Source of the DNA: Phanerochaete sordida
Taxonomy: Eukaryota; Basidiomycota; Agaricomycetes; Polyporales; Phanerochaetaceae
Direction of reading: 5' to 3'
Assembly (NCBI GenBank): GCA_019973155.2
Contig: BPQB01000078.1
Coordinates: forward strand, 95,871 to 159,870
Length of the DNA stretch: 64,000 nt
Positions 23,968 through 35,555 of this stretch are shown piece after piece. Made by a program: the position numbers and the translations under genes. Numbering within the stretch: the stretch's first letter is position 1; every line of letters starts with the position of its first letter. A model generated the notes under the pieces. That model was not told the DNA's origin. It was given only the letters and a program-made list of their open reading frames with translations, and made no database searches.

Positions 23968-24538
23968 ATCGTGAAGCGTCCCTGGGCGGGCTAACAGGCG
24001 AAGTCTATCTGAAACTGAGGAAGGCCTCAGGTCAGTCCATCAGTCGAGGAAAGCCATCGTGGATGTGACTTACAGCGAGAGGAGTAGAAGACGTCCGCGA
24101 AAGTGAAAAGCCAGAAGCCCGGCAGAGAGCGCGTTGCAGTAGACTTTGCTGGTTGTAAGTAAGGCTGGATTATAATGGTGTAAACGGAGCTGCAGTAATC
24201 AGCGAGCAGGGGCGACTATCGTGAGAGATTGTCCAGCGGTAAACTGAACAACGTCATCATCAACACCGTGATAACATGCACTGCCCCAGGAGAGGGAGAC
24301 AGCGGCGTGAGCGTACTCTGCGCAGCGTGTGTACGCAAGGAATTGGTCTGGAATGCGAGACAGAAATATGAGCTTTGGCAAAGAATATACGGCTGATGTG
24401 AGATACGCAGCGCGCTGGGTCAACACGATGAACTGGAGCCATGTCACCGAATCAACCACATGAACACCAGAAGCGGCTAGTCCAGTGGAATGTGCTCGAC
24501 ACAACGACGAAGGATCCCGACCGGAACATTTGGAAGGT
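23968..24538. other. Intergenic, no gene seen
   Basis: No supported gene between the pseudogene and the next F-box gene. Confidence 0.5.
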
Positions 24539-26532
24539 TCATGCTCGCGTCAAGCGCAGCTCCTCTACAGCCTGGAGCATCTTGTCGGCGTCATCCGGCA
24601 TGCAACGGTTAAGAAACGGCCAGCTTCCGACGTGTTGCTCGCGGTCGTAGTCAATCGCCGCGTTGGGGAAGTAGCGGTCGAGAAAGCGCGCGAGCGCCGG
24701 GGCGGCCTCGCGGGCTATTGGTGCGAACGCCAGCAGCAGCCTGCGCGCGTGCGATGGCGACACGTCGGGCTGCTCCGCCCAGGTCCAGTGCTTGCTGACG
24801 TCTTCGAGGCTGATGTCGATGGCGGCGAGGTGCGGGCAGTGGCGCGCAAGGTGGACGAGGTCCGTGAGCGGGACGCAGAGCGCGGACGCGCCGCCCGCAT
24901 TCTCGTTTGCGCTCTCATCCGTGCTCTCGTCTGCGCTCTCGTCCGCGCTCTCGTTTGCGCCTTCATCAGCGCTCTCGATTCCGTCCGTGATTTCGTCCGC
25001 GATCTCGTTCGCGCTTCCGTCCGTGTTCTCGCCCGGGCTCCCGTCCGTCTCCTTGTCTGTACTCGCGTCTGAGCTCTCGTCCGAACTCTTGCGTGAGCTC
25101 TCGTCCGTGCTTTCGTCCGCGCTCTCGTTCTGGATCTCGTCTGCGCTCTCCTGCGGGCTCTTGTACACTCTCTCGTCCTCGCTGTCGTCCTCGCTCATAG
25201 CCGCGCCTTCGTACTCGCTCTCGTCCACGCTCTCGTCCACGCTCTTGACCGCGTAGAGCCGCACGACCTCGAGGTGCGGCCAGGCCTCGGCCATCTCGCG
25301 CACGAAGGGCGGCGCGAACGAGAGCGGGCAGCCCAGCAGGGTGAGCTCGCGCACGGTCGGCACGCGGAAGAGCGCGTGCAGCGCCGTGCTGTCGAGGAAG
25401 TCGCCGTGCCAGAGGTCCGCATCGCGGTCGAGGTCGAACTCGATCTCGCAGGCGCGGAGTACCGTGAACGCGCCGAGGGCGTCGAGTGCTGGGAGCAGCT
25501 CTGTCGGGGTCGTCTCGTCCTCGAGGGCCCCATCCCTGACGGTGAGACGCAGACTCTGAACCGGTGCGGAGGAGAATGCACCCAGGAAGGACGCCCATTG
25601 GGCCAGTGGTATGCCATATGTGAACTCGATGCGGAGAGTTGTGAGGAACGCGAACCCTCCTGAGAACGGAGACTCGGAAATGGAAATGTTGTCCCTCGTC
25701 GCGCGGAGTGACAGCGTGTTGAAACCGTGTAGACCGGATAGGTGCGCCAGCGCGTCGATAGATAGACAATGAGGGTCGCCGCCAAGGTGGCGTAGCCCGT
25801 CGAGGGCTCGCACCATCGCCGACACCTCCCCAGCCAGTTCACGCGAGTCGTAATGGTAATTCACCTCGAGTTGCTGCAGGTGAGGCACGCTAGAAAGTGT
25901 AGCGAAGAACACGCTGGTGTTTTTCGATGTGTCTGCGTCGCGCACGCGTAATGCAACCAGACAATTCTGGAGGAATTGCTCGGCGCGGCGCGCAGCATTG
26001 TAGAAATCCAGGCCCAGTTGAATGTCCAGCTCGCGAAGGCGCGGGAAGAATCGTCCAGAGTAATGATCACGGAAGAAGGCAAGAAATGCGCGCTCCAGCG
26101 CGGGATCCATGACGTACACAAGATTGTGCAGGCATAGTTTGCGGATACGACTTGCGTAGGACGCGAATCGTGCCCATCTATCGCTGGTCGACGGTGGCTC
26201 GGAGCACTATGATTCGCGTTTGATTTACGAATTCTGTCAAGATGCGGACCACGCACCGTGAGAGCTAAGTCTGCCTCGACGATCTTAAGCCCCTCGCTTT
26301 CGCGGATCCATACCAAGTGGGGAGGGAGACAGAACATCAGCGGCGCCAGGCTGTCGAGGCGCGCCCAGACCATGTCCATCGCTGGCTCGTAGAACACGCG
26401 CGAAACGCGGGCGAGTCCTGCGAGATCTGCTCGGGGCCCCTCGCGGTAGGACGAATGTCGTTCGTCATCGCATGGTGGGAGCGAGTGCACGATCTCCCCA
26501 ACGATTTCTGGGATTGCTAGGCAGCGGTGCAT
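24539..26532 (-). CDS. F-box protein, subfamily A, with long acidic repeat
   Basis: Exons 26532-26257 and 26206-24539 (intron GTGCGT...ATAG, 50 nt, phase 0); 647 residues, the largest of the cluster. Starts MHRCLAIPEIVGEIVHSL, then LARVSRVFYEPAMDMVW and LMFCLPPH. After the intron comes EPPSTSDRWARFASYASRIRKL, a variant of the family block. The body resembles the gene at 31299 (DALAHLSGL, ELDIQLGL, LPALDALGAF, SFAPPFVREMAEAWPHLEV). A long acidic repeat follows the ...RLYAVKS strand. The tail VSKHWTWAEQ and AAPALARFLDRYFPNAAI is intact. The repeat extends one inter-strand loop, so the fold may survive. Predicted SCF adaptor with unknown substrate. Confidence 0.83.
24898..25250 (-). repeat. 12-bp coding tandem repeat (ADES/TDES)
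   Basis: On the plus strand this reads as repeated 12-bp units of the type GCTCTCGTCTGC. On the minus strand it encodes about 25 four-residue units such as ADES, TDES, VDES and ANES, in frame. The central part is more diverged than the ends. It lies inside exon 2 of the F-box gene at 24539-26532 and is absent from the close relative at 31299. Confidence 0.8.
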
Positions 26533-27107
26533 GACCGCTGGGTGCAATCCGCGAGGCGAAAGAGAGCTGGCGAAACCTGCGGGTATTTTATCAGCTCCGC
26601 CGTCTGTACAGAAACTTGAACATGCTACGTGCTTGGCGTTGTTTCGACCCGACTTGGGCCGCAAATCGCGAAATTTTATGTGTACGAGGAGATATGTGAC
26701 TCCTGCACATAAAATGGGTAAGTGGACTTATCATAACTGCAAAAGTCAGCCTTGCCAGTTGTTGCAGCCTGCCGGGTGCGTTCACGCTTGCATGGTTCGA
26801 GTAAAGAGACCGTGGGAATACGAGCTGCAGTAAGCATCATTGGCTTACAGAAGGGCGCCTTTCCACGGTGGTCTTGAGAATGAGACTGTGGGAATGTACG
26901 CGCAGTAACAGCTGAGAGCAGAAATAAAGCGACCCCTTGGCGACGAAGAAAGGCGATCTAGCAATTGATATAATCATCTTTATACGCTACAACAAAGAAC
27001 AGTCCTGACAAGTCGAGTACAGTGATTCATGCAGGAGAAAATTCGTCCAAGAAAATGCGAGGGAAACGTGAGGAGAGGATAAATGATGCAAAGAAACGTG
27101 ACAAAGC
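26533..27107. other. Intergenic, no gene seen
   Basis: Lies between the F-box gene start and the stop codon of the Gly-rich gene. No supported gene. Confidence 0.5.
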
Positions 27108-28704
27108 TCAGTAGCCGTAACCCGTGCCATACCCGCCAAACGCACCGCCGCCGAGGGCCCCCAGAGCCGTCACACCGAGTTGCGCTGCGCCACCTGCGCC
27201 ACCTGCGTTACCTGCGTTGCCGCCGCCGACGCCAAACGCGCCGAGCACCGTGTTCGCGAGCGTCGCGACATTATTCACGGTGTCCAGCACGCCCGCGTGC
27301 CCATTGCCGTTGCTATTGCTATCGTCACCGCCTCCGCCGCTGCCAGCGTTCGCGCCGCCGCCAAGGGCATTCGCCCCGAACGCACTCGCACCGCCGCCGA
27401 GCGCGCCAGCACCGAAGTTGTACGGGTTATACGCCGGACGCGCGGCGTTCATGATGTTCTGCACCATCGCCTCCGAGCGCTGGCGCTGGATCGTCGTGAC
27501 GCATTGCGTCTGCCACGCGAGGTACTGCGCCTGCAGCGTCGGCTCGGGCGCCAGCGGCAGCGCGCCGCGCGGGAACGGCGTCGGGAACGGCGCGCCCGTC
27601 GCCGGGTCCACGAGCGGCATCCGCGCGAGGATCTTCGTCCACGTCTCGAACGCCTCCTGCGGCATCGCGCGCGCCTCCCACACCTCGAGGTGCAGCCACC
27701 CGCGCCGGTCCACCACCGGCACCTGCCCGCGCGGCGTCTGCACGTACCGGAACGGGATCGCCGCCGTCGTGTAGAACGACTCGAGGCACTGCTCGACGGC
27801 CGAGCACTGCGCGGTGGGTGAGCGCAGAGACGGGCGGCGGCGCACGGCAGACGCACCTCCTCGGGCGCCGTGCCCAGCTTGCTCATCAGCCAGCCGTACT
27901 TGGCGGGCTCGACGACTCCCGTGCCGCGCAGGCCGGGGATGTCGCACGATTGGTCCAGCCAGAAGAACGACGCGTCCGACATTCGAGACAATATCTCTGT
28001 CGGGCGTGCACTCGAGTCGATCAGGCTGTGCGAGCACAGCGTGGGGCGGAGCAGATGAACAGAGGACAAGGATGGAAATTTGAGAGCCAAAGCAACATGT
28101 CGGGTGCAGGGAGCGTCGCACAGGTATTTGAGGTCACGAAGTCGTGCAACGAATATCGCCAGGATCGCGACGGACAGTGTTTCAGGTTGCATGGCAGGCG
28201 TAAGGATTAGAACCACGAATAATTGACAGAATGGCAGATGGCGAATTGACAAGATGGAAGCAGTGCGAATGAGTACACCACTTCACGAAAGCCAAGTAAG
28301 CCTACGCACCTTCCATAAAACTGCTCGGGCGTGAGCCCGCTCGGATGTGGGGAGTCAAAGGATACAGGCGTGTACCCGTTAGCCACCGGCGGCTTCTGCG
28401 ATGCCTCGGATGGCCGCCGCGGTGGCAGCGGCGGTGCATAGCCTGGTGGTGGTCCCTGGGGTTGCTGGGCAGCAGCAAAGCTCCCGTAGAACGGGCTCGC
28501 TGGCATCGCCGGGGGCGACGCGATGGGCGTGGGCAGGAACGAGGGATTCGGGTACGACGCAGCTGGGGCCGGCGCGGGATACTGCGTCGGAGCTGCCGGC
28601 GGCGGCGTCGGGCGCGGTGGGGGCAGGCTGAGGGACGCGGCGCGGGCGTGGCCGACCGACGGCGTCACCTGGAAGCCCGCGCTCGGGGAGTAGGAGTACT
28701 TCAT
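27108..28704 (-). CDS. Uncharacterised protein with Pro-rich start and Gly/Ala-rich tail
   Basis: Exons 28704-28310, 28025-27857 and 27806-27108; 420 residues. Starts MKYSYSPSAGFQVTPSV, with a long Pro/Ala-rich stretch. The conserved core begins with FYGS joined to LIDSSARPTEILSRM, then SFFWLDQSCDIPGLRGTGVVEPAKYGWLMSKLG, RRGWLHLEVWEARAMP and FPRGALPLAPEP. The tail is Gly-rich, with VLDTVNNVATLANTVLG and a final YGTGYGY. The divergent neighbour at 29380 has the same exon junctions and an identical 169-nt middle exon, so they are paralogues. The core may correspond to a fungal domain of unknown function (DUF7514 is a guess). The 284-nt first intron is long for this genome and lacks an AG for most of its length. 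Confidence 0.72.
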
Positions 28705-29379
28705 CGTCGCGGCGACGATGGAGAGATGGTGGTGGGCGGAAGAGAAGGGCGGGGGAGCCGACGAGCACGGATGGCGAGTCAAGCCGGCTATTTAGCACGT
28801 TGATTGATAGGCCCTGGCAGTTGAATACGCACCGCCCTCGCACGCGAATTCTCGTTTATCCTGCTCCTAGACTTCTGCGCCTCGACGCGTTGCGGTGCAT
28901 CGTGGTCGAGATGAGGACAGCCTCGTAAAGGATGCAGAGCGCGATGAGGTCGTCGACGTGCGATGCGACCTCGAACGGCGCGCTTGCAGCGTGCGGCGGG
29001 ACCCCCTCAGGCACCATCGCAGTTCATCCAGGCACGCAGTGCGCCAATCTAATCTCAATTGCTTCCGCCCTCGACCGCAACATCGCCTGGAGGAAAGATT
29101 CGGGGGCGGTACAGGTCGGCAGGAGACTCGTAGATGGTGTATTTGCGACGAAAAGCTCCCCCAGATGCGCAGAATAACTGGGAGGCGGGTGTAGGGTGTT
29201 CGCTCCAACTTTCCCGACGATCTACACGCATCGCGCATCCGAATACACTCCAGGAATACGACGCGAGATCATCTGACACCGCCTCTTTCTCTCCGCTGTG
29301 TGCACGACGCTGCCTGACATCCGGAACTCTAGCAGACGCAACTCATCCGACGAGCGCGCGCTCGATCCAAACCGGAACC
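28705..29379. promoter_or_regulatory. Shared divergent upstream region of the two Gly-rich paralogues
   Basis: About 675 bp between two head-to-head start codons (28704 on minus, 29380 on plus). Both promoters must lie here and could be co-regulated. No clear TATA box was identified. This is inferred from gene arrangement alone. Confidence 0.5.
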
Positions 29380-30596
29380 ATGAGGTACTCCCAAGCCTTA
29401 TCTCAGGGCTTGCTCGACGACTCTCCTGCACCCAAGAGCAAGCCATCAGCATCGTCGCCGGGGCCAGAGACATATCCTCCTCGCAAGTACCTACGCAAGG
29501 AGAGCGCGCCGCAGCAGTCGCCAATGGCGTATCAGCCTACATCGTACGGCACCTCTGTGCCGAGCCACTCTGTAGATGCGTTCTACGGATCGTATGTTTC
29601 CTCCGTCATTCTTGCATGTCTGCACAGCTGATCTTGGCGATCACCTTCTCCGCCAACTCCCTGGGCACCTCGAAACCATATCATGTGCGAACCTCGCCTG
29701 CGCAGCCTGCTCGACACGAACGGCCGCCCAAGTGAGGTCTTCTCACGCATGGCAGACGCATTCTTCTTCTGGCTCGACGCCAACTGCGACATCCCGGGCC
29801 TGCGCGGCACGGGCGTCGTCGAGCCAGCAAAGTATGCCTGGATGTCCGCCCGGATGGGCGCCCGCCCAGAATCGGTGCGCCCGCCCCCTCACCCTCTCTT
29901 CGGCGCCTGACGCCCGCACAGGTCGCCCTCCTCCCATACGTCCTACCGTCACTCTACACAGTCGCATCGATCCCGCACACGCTCCGCGGCACAACGCCCG
30001 TGCTCGAACGCCGCGGCTGGCTGCATCTCGTCGTCTTCGAGCTGCGCGCCGCGCCTACGGACGCGCATCGGCACTGGAGCACGGCCGTCCTGCGCTTCGG
30101 CCTCTGCGACCCGCGCACGCAAGCCCCGTTCCCCAGCCCGCTCCCGCGCGCTGCCTTCCCGCTCGTGCCCGACCCGCACTGGCAGGCGCTCTACGTGCGC
30201 TGGCAGGTGCAGGCCGTCACGGCCGCCGCCCGGGCGCGCGTCGCGACCACGCTCGCGCCGTACCGCGCGAGGTCGATGTTCAACCCGTATGCGCATCGTG
30301 GGATGGGCTTCGCGCCCGTTGCGCCCGTGTTTCGTCACGCGACTGTCGGCGCGCCGGCCTTCCAGCAGCAGCAACAGCAGCCCGCGCAGAAGAACGACGA
30401 AGGCGATCATGCGACGGTGCTTGACACGGTCAACAACGTCGCGACTCTCGCGAACACAATCGTTGGCGTCGCGACAGGCGGCGGCGGCGGCGGCGGCGGC
30501 GGCGCATCTCCGCTCGGCGGGCTGCTCGGCGCAGGGCTGTTTGGGTTTGGTGGTGGGCTTGGAGGCGGGATGGGCGGCACAGGGTACGGATTTTGA
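29380..30596 (+). CDS. Uncharacterised Gly-rich protein, paralogue of 27108-28704
   Basis: Exons 29380-29591, 29706-29874 and 29922-30596; 351 residues. Introns are GTATGT...GCAG (114 nt) and GTGCGC...ACAG (47 nt). Starts MRYSQALSQGLLDDSPAPKS, with a Ser/Pro-rich first exon ending FYGS. The core is LLDTNGRPSEVFSRM, FFFWLDANCDIPGLRGTGVVEPAKYAWMSARMG, LERRGWLHLVVFELRAAP and LPRAAFPLVPDPHWQALYVRWQ. Then come a Gln run, VLDTVNNVATLANTIVG and a Gly-rich end with GGTGYGF. The motif VLDTVNNVATLAN is kept in both paralogues although the surrounding sequence is low-complexity, which suggests function. The role is unknown. Confidence 0.72.
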
Positions 30597-31298
30597 ACTG
30601 GTCACTGAAACGTCTACGGGATTCGTGGGCTCCTTGCTGGATTCTTTGATTCGGGTTGTGGTGGATAACACTCGGAGTGTGCTATGGTCACGTTTATCCT
30701 CATGTAAGTATACTCCGTACGCAGCACGCTAGACTCATCCCCTCTTTGACTGGAAACCATCTTGAGAGACCACACTAGGCGTAGATAGTCGGTAAGCTGC
30801 AGGGTAAGCGCAGAAACGAGTATCTGTCAATGGGGCATTAGAAAATCGAGTGCGGAGAGCACGGCATTTCCCAAGAAGTCTGGTGAGATTCGCTTCGACC
30901 AAGCTTGAACGGGCGTAAATGAGGCTCACGGAACGGGTTTCATAGGTATGGTGAAGCCATACGGGCTCCAAATCGCTCTTACGGCTGATAGCAGACGACA
31001 GCTATGGGATTAGGGATTGGGGCATGACGCAGTCGTGCGCAACAATGCGTTTTGAAAGGTCAATACAAACTGTTGCTTATACTCGGCGCTTGTCAGCGCT
31101 TCCAGGAGAAGACCGTGGGAATGTTACCGCATACCTTCTCGCATTAGCCAATTGCTCTTTGCGAGTAACCACGATATTCAACAGGTACGATACATCTTCA
31201 CTTCCTGGCAGAAATACTCCTCGGTACTGACGATATGGTTTCTTGTTTTATGTCTAGGTCGAGCCCGCGTGCTAGGTTTTTCTGGCGTGTAAAGGGAA
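30597..31298. other. Intergenic, no gene seen
   Basis: No supported gene. It should contain the 3' end of the Gly-rich gene and the promoter of the F-box gene at 31299. Confidence 0.5.
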
Positions 31299-32892
31299 AT
31301 GGAACGTTGTTTCAAAACCCCAGCGATCGTCCGCCAGGTAGTTCAGGCCTGTCTTCCATGCGTCTCCGACGAAGATCGGGCATTCCTGGCTGGCCTCGCC
31401 CGCGTCTCGCGTGCCTTCTACGAGCCGGCCATGGACGAGCTTTTGGCGCGTCTCGGCGGCCTCGGGCCCTTGTTCTTCGCTCTTCCCGAAGTGACGACGG
31501 AGCTCATGGAAGGCATTCCGATCCTGACAGTGCGTTTCCCACTATTTTCGTTATTTACACACTCAACTCGGAGCCTAGTCGGTCGACCCGCCGCCTACCA
31601 GCGACGAATGGGCACGATTCGTTTTCCACGCGCGTCGCGTCCGCGAGCTGCATCTGCTTGGTACCAGCTGGTGCTTCGACGACGTCCATACCGAACGGGC
31701 ATTCCTCGACATCCTCCGTGATCATTACCCTGGGCAGGTTCTCCCGCACCTCCGCGAGCTTGACGTTGACCTGGACCAATACACTGCGCTCCGCGCCGAG
31801 CGGTTCCTGCAGAGCTCTCTGGTCACTTTACGTGCGAAGACCGCGCGGTCGCTCGAAGATAACGTCGCGTTCGTTACCAGGCTCGCAGATATTTCCGACC
31901 TTCAGCACATCCAGCTCTGGTATGAGCACTACGATGGCCCGGGCTGCGTCGCCCTGGCGAAGGAGGTGTCGACGACCGTGCAAGCCCTTCACGGGCTCCG
32001 TGCACTCGACGGCGGGTATCACTGTCTTTCCATCGACGCGCTGGCACACCTGTCCGGCCTTCCTTCCTTCGTCACGCTGTCACTCGGTACGACGAGCGAC
32101 AACATCAGCACCCCCGAGTCTTTGCTCTCCGGAAAATTCGCGTGCCTCACCACTCTCTGCGTCGAGTTCACGCCTGGCACCTCCCCGGCAGAGTGGGCGC
32201 CCTTCCTCCGCGCCTTCTCCTCTGCGCCCATTCACACCCTGCGCCTTGCGGTCAAGGACGAGGTCCTCGAGGAGGATACGTCCCCTTCCGAGCTCCTCCC
32301 GCTGCTCGGCGCACTCGGCGCGTTCCCGTCCCTGCACGTCCTCGAACTCGACATCGACGTCTATCTCGACGCAGAACTCTGGAGCGGCTCCTTCCTCGAT
32401 AGCACTGCGCTCGAGCCCCTCTTCCGTGTGCACACCATAAAAGACCTCACGTTCCTCGGCGCCCCGCTCTCTTTCGCCCCGCCCTTCATGCGCGCCGCGG
32501 CTGACGCCTGGCCCGCGCTGGAGGTGCTCCGGCTGCACTCGGACAGAAACTGCGAAGCGCCGCCAGAGACATGCGTCCCGCTCGCGGACCTCGCCCTCCT
32601 CGCCGTGGGGTGCCCGCACCTCGCACTCGTCGACGTCGCACTCGCGCCTGTTCCCGCGGACTGGACATGGGAAGAGCTGCCTGGCGTCCCGGCGTCGCGC
32701 GCGCGCAGGGTCGTGCTGGCGTACACGGAGATTGCGCCTGAAGCCGCGCCTGCGGTCGCAGCGTTTCTGGATCGGTACTTCCCTGAGGCTGCGCTAGAGC
32801 AGGACGGGGATGGTGGCCTCCGCGTCGAGGTGCTCCGCGTCGGAGAGACGCTCCAAAGGATTCAACAGCTACGCAAAGCGCCGTCGAAGTAG
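31299..32892 (+). CDS. F-box protein, subfamily A
   Basis: Exons 31299-31529 and 31579-32892 (intron GTGCGT...CTAG, 49 nt, phase 0); 514 residues. Starts MERCFKTPAIVRQVVQACL, then LARVSRAFYEPAMDELLARL and LFFALPEV. Exon 2 opens SVDPPPTSDEWARFVFHARRVREL. The body shares many strands with the gene at 24539 (DALAHLSGLPSF, LRAFSSAPIHTLRL, LPLLGALGAF, LSFAPPFMRAAADAWPALEV) but has no acidic repeat. The tail has VPADWTWEELPG and AAPAVAAFLDRYFPEAAL. Predicted SCF adaptor with unknown substrate. It may be close to the ancestral form of the repeat-bearing relative. Confidence 0.84.
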
Positions 32893-33551
32893 GCGATCCG
32901 TCGGGGACGACCCTTTCCCCACATATTCGCCGATGGAATGAGTGGCGGCTGCAGTCGGACTAAACATCTGGAAACGCGCTTTGTCGCCTGGTATCTCAAT
33001 GGCCTGGGTTCGTCTGGTGCTCTTGTCGCGGACGGGAAGCAGCGTCAAGCATGCGCTTCAGTACAAGGTTTCAAGGTCGCTCGTCGTCTTCTCTTGTTTT
33101 TAGCTTGGTCGCTACGATCCCGGCCTGCTACGCTCTATCATGTTCCGTCATGCAGTTGAACCTCACATCCTAGACCATTTCTGTACATAAGCCTACTAGT
33201 ACACCGAGCACCCACGCCACTGATTCCCCGCGCCAGGTGGTCGCTGCACACTCTCATGAGTGATGGCGACCTTGTTCTGTTTACCGCGCGCTGGAATGTC
33301 TCTCATGATATAGATAGCCGCCGCGCCGGTCGCTGATCGCAGTTGGGCTCAGCACAACGACACTTGTTTTAACCAGCGAAGTTCTTCTTCAACGCCTCGA
33401 CCAAGACTATTGTAGGCATCTCACATCGCGGAAGCTTTCTATCCCTCGTGCAGTAAGTCGTGTTCACTGCAGCTTTGCTCGGATGACGGACTGACAGACT
33501 CGCTTCAACTTCGGCTAGACCACACCTCGGACCCAGATAGGTTGACCAGAC
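32893..33551. other. Intergenic, no gene seen
   Basis: The gap between two F-box genes in the same orientation. No supported gene. Confidence 0.5.
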
Positions 33552-35130
33552 ATGGACCGCTGCCTGTCGATCCAGGAAGTCGTGCGCGAGATCGTGCGCT
33601 GCTTCCCTCACAGCCTTGCTGCCCAAGATCGTCGGTTCTTCGTGGGCCTAGCATGCGTCTCGCGCGTGTTCTACGACCCCGCGATGGACCTTCTATGGGA
33701 GAGGCTACCCGGACTTGGGCCTCTCATCCATTGCCTCCCCGATGATACTGTCAAGTTCGGGCCAGGCCTCCCATTCAGCGCTGTAAGCTTGCGTCCTGAT
33801 CGATATTGCACGCCCTAACCTAAGTTGTATCGCGCTGTAGAGAATCATTCGCCCGCCCGTGGGCGACGAATGGTCGCTCCTGATTCGACACGCGCGGCGC
33901 GTCCGCGCGGTATTCCTGCAAGGATCAGAAGGACCTGGAGAGGCTAGGTTCGCGACCGACCTCGCATCCCTGGACATCCTCCGCGAGTACCTACCCCATC
34001 CGGTCTTACCCCGCCTGCGCTACCTCAAACTTACCAAGGAATTTCTCACCCGTGCGCCCGCTTTTCTGCACTCGCGTCTGGAGTCGATCACGATCTACGG
34101 CATCGAGGCCGAGGGGGACTTCACACTCTTCCTGCAGAAAATCCAGAGCACCGCCCCGAACCTGCAGATGCTCCATGTCACACGCGATTCCGAAAGCGAC
34201 GACTGCTCAAGGGCGCAGATCAGCAAGATTGCGTGCGCGCTCGCCAAGCTGGAGTCGCTGGATGGGTGGTATCATCCGTTGACGAAGGAAGCCATCGCCC
34301 ACCTCTCCAATCTCCCCCGCTTCCGCACTCTCTCGCTCTTAGCAGATCAATCTAACGTGCGCATCTGGGACCTGCCGTCACTCGGCCGATTCTCCTCTCT
34401 TACGTCGCTCAAACTCGCGTTCACGCCCCATACAACACCTGCAGAATGGACGCGATTTCTGCGCGCCCTGGCCTCCGCGCCCCTCGAACGCATCTCCGTC
34501 GTCGTGTGGACCCCGGACGAGTGCCACTCGACCGAACTCATACCTTTCCTGGAAGCACTCGGTCAGTTCACACACCTGTCCGCGTGCGAAGCGACGATGA
34601 TGTCCGAGGTGACGCGAAGCGTATGGGACGATACATACCTCTACAACACGGCCCTGCACCCCCTCTTACGCGCGCGCAACATGCGCAGCTTCACTCTCGA
34701 GCAGTTCCCGATTTCATTTTCGTCGCCTCTCCTCGAGGAAATGGCGGAAGCATGGCCGCGTCTGGAGACCATCGTCTTGCAACCCGAGCTGGAGCTCTGC
34801 CCCGAATACCTTCCGCCCCTCGCGGACCTCTTGTACTTCACGCAGCGCTGCCCCGACCTCCGCGAGGTTGACATGGAATTCGAGGGGATGTCTGACGAAT
34901 GGACGTATCACGAGCATGATGAGCCAGAGCCGGACATCCCGCCGTCGACACTGGAGCACCTGAAGATGCAGACCACCTACATCGAACGCCTTGCTGCGCC
35001 GCTCATCGCTACCTTTCTCGATCGATATTTCCCAAAGACTCGCCTGTCTGGCGACTCCACGGTTGACGACGAGTTGGGTACTTGTGATATTGACTACGTG
35101 AATCAGCTGAGGACCCGTCCACGCCATTGA
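33552..35130 (+). CDS. F-box protein, subfamily A
   Basis: Exons 33552-33782 and 33841-35130 (intron GTAAGC...GTAG, 58 nt, phase 0); 506 residues. Starts MDRCLSIQEVVREIVRCF, then LACVSRVFYDPAMDLLWERL and LIHCLPDD. Exon 2 opens RIIRPPVGDEWSLLIRHARRVRAV. The leucine-rich body includes LRYLKLTKEF, RTLSLLADQSNVRIWDLP, LTSLKLAFTP and NMRSFTLEQFPISFSSPLLEEM. The tail has DEWTYHEHDE and AAPLIATFLDRYFPKTRL. Its F-box exon has exactly the same length as that of the 31299 gene. It is the intact counterpart of the pseudogene at 22521-23967. Predicted SCF adaptor with unknown substrate. Confidence 0.85.
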
Positions 35131-35555
35131 AGCCTACGAGTGTTAGCATATAACCCTGAAACTTGACTACCGTACATGTATTCGACCCCTGTCAGTATAA
35201 TATCACTGCTGCTACCTTTGTCTGCACATTCGAGTCGATTTTCCTGGTCAATATTTCGAGGTCTAGAGGGAAAGGCTTGAATGATGTACTAGAGAAGCTG
35301 ATCATAAATTGACGTATTGTTCACATGTTCGCACGCTTTAGCTAGGCTTCTTAAGTAGGGTTCCCACGCTTAGATTTGGAGGTATAGGCTTTTCCGAGCG
35401 CCACTGTGGTTTAGTTCGACTTACGGAGAACGAACATCCGGCGAGGCTGGCACAGGGAGCCCATATCTGACCCGTACTTCGGTGAGTAAGAATAACTACC
35501 ATGGTAAAGATACACGAGCTGATCAGCCTTGCTAGCGGCGCATCCGAGATCCACC
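35131..35555. other. Intergenic, no gene seen
   Basis: A short AT-richer gap between F-box genes. The ATG of the next gene has a good context (CCACCATGC) at 35551-35559. Confidence 0.5.

Noticed and set aside
29592..29705. Exon-like peptide ADLGDHLLRQLPGHLETISCANLAC within the first intron of the 29380 gene
   Set aside because: Using the acceptor just before it creates an immediate stop. The later acceptor restores the exact junction (FYGS then LLDTNGRP) found in the paralogue.
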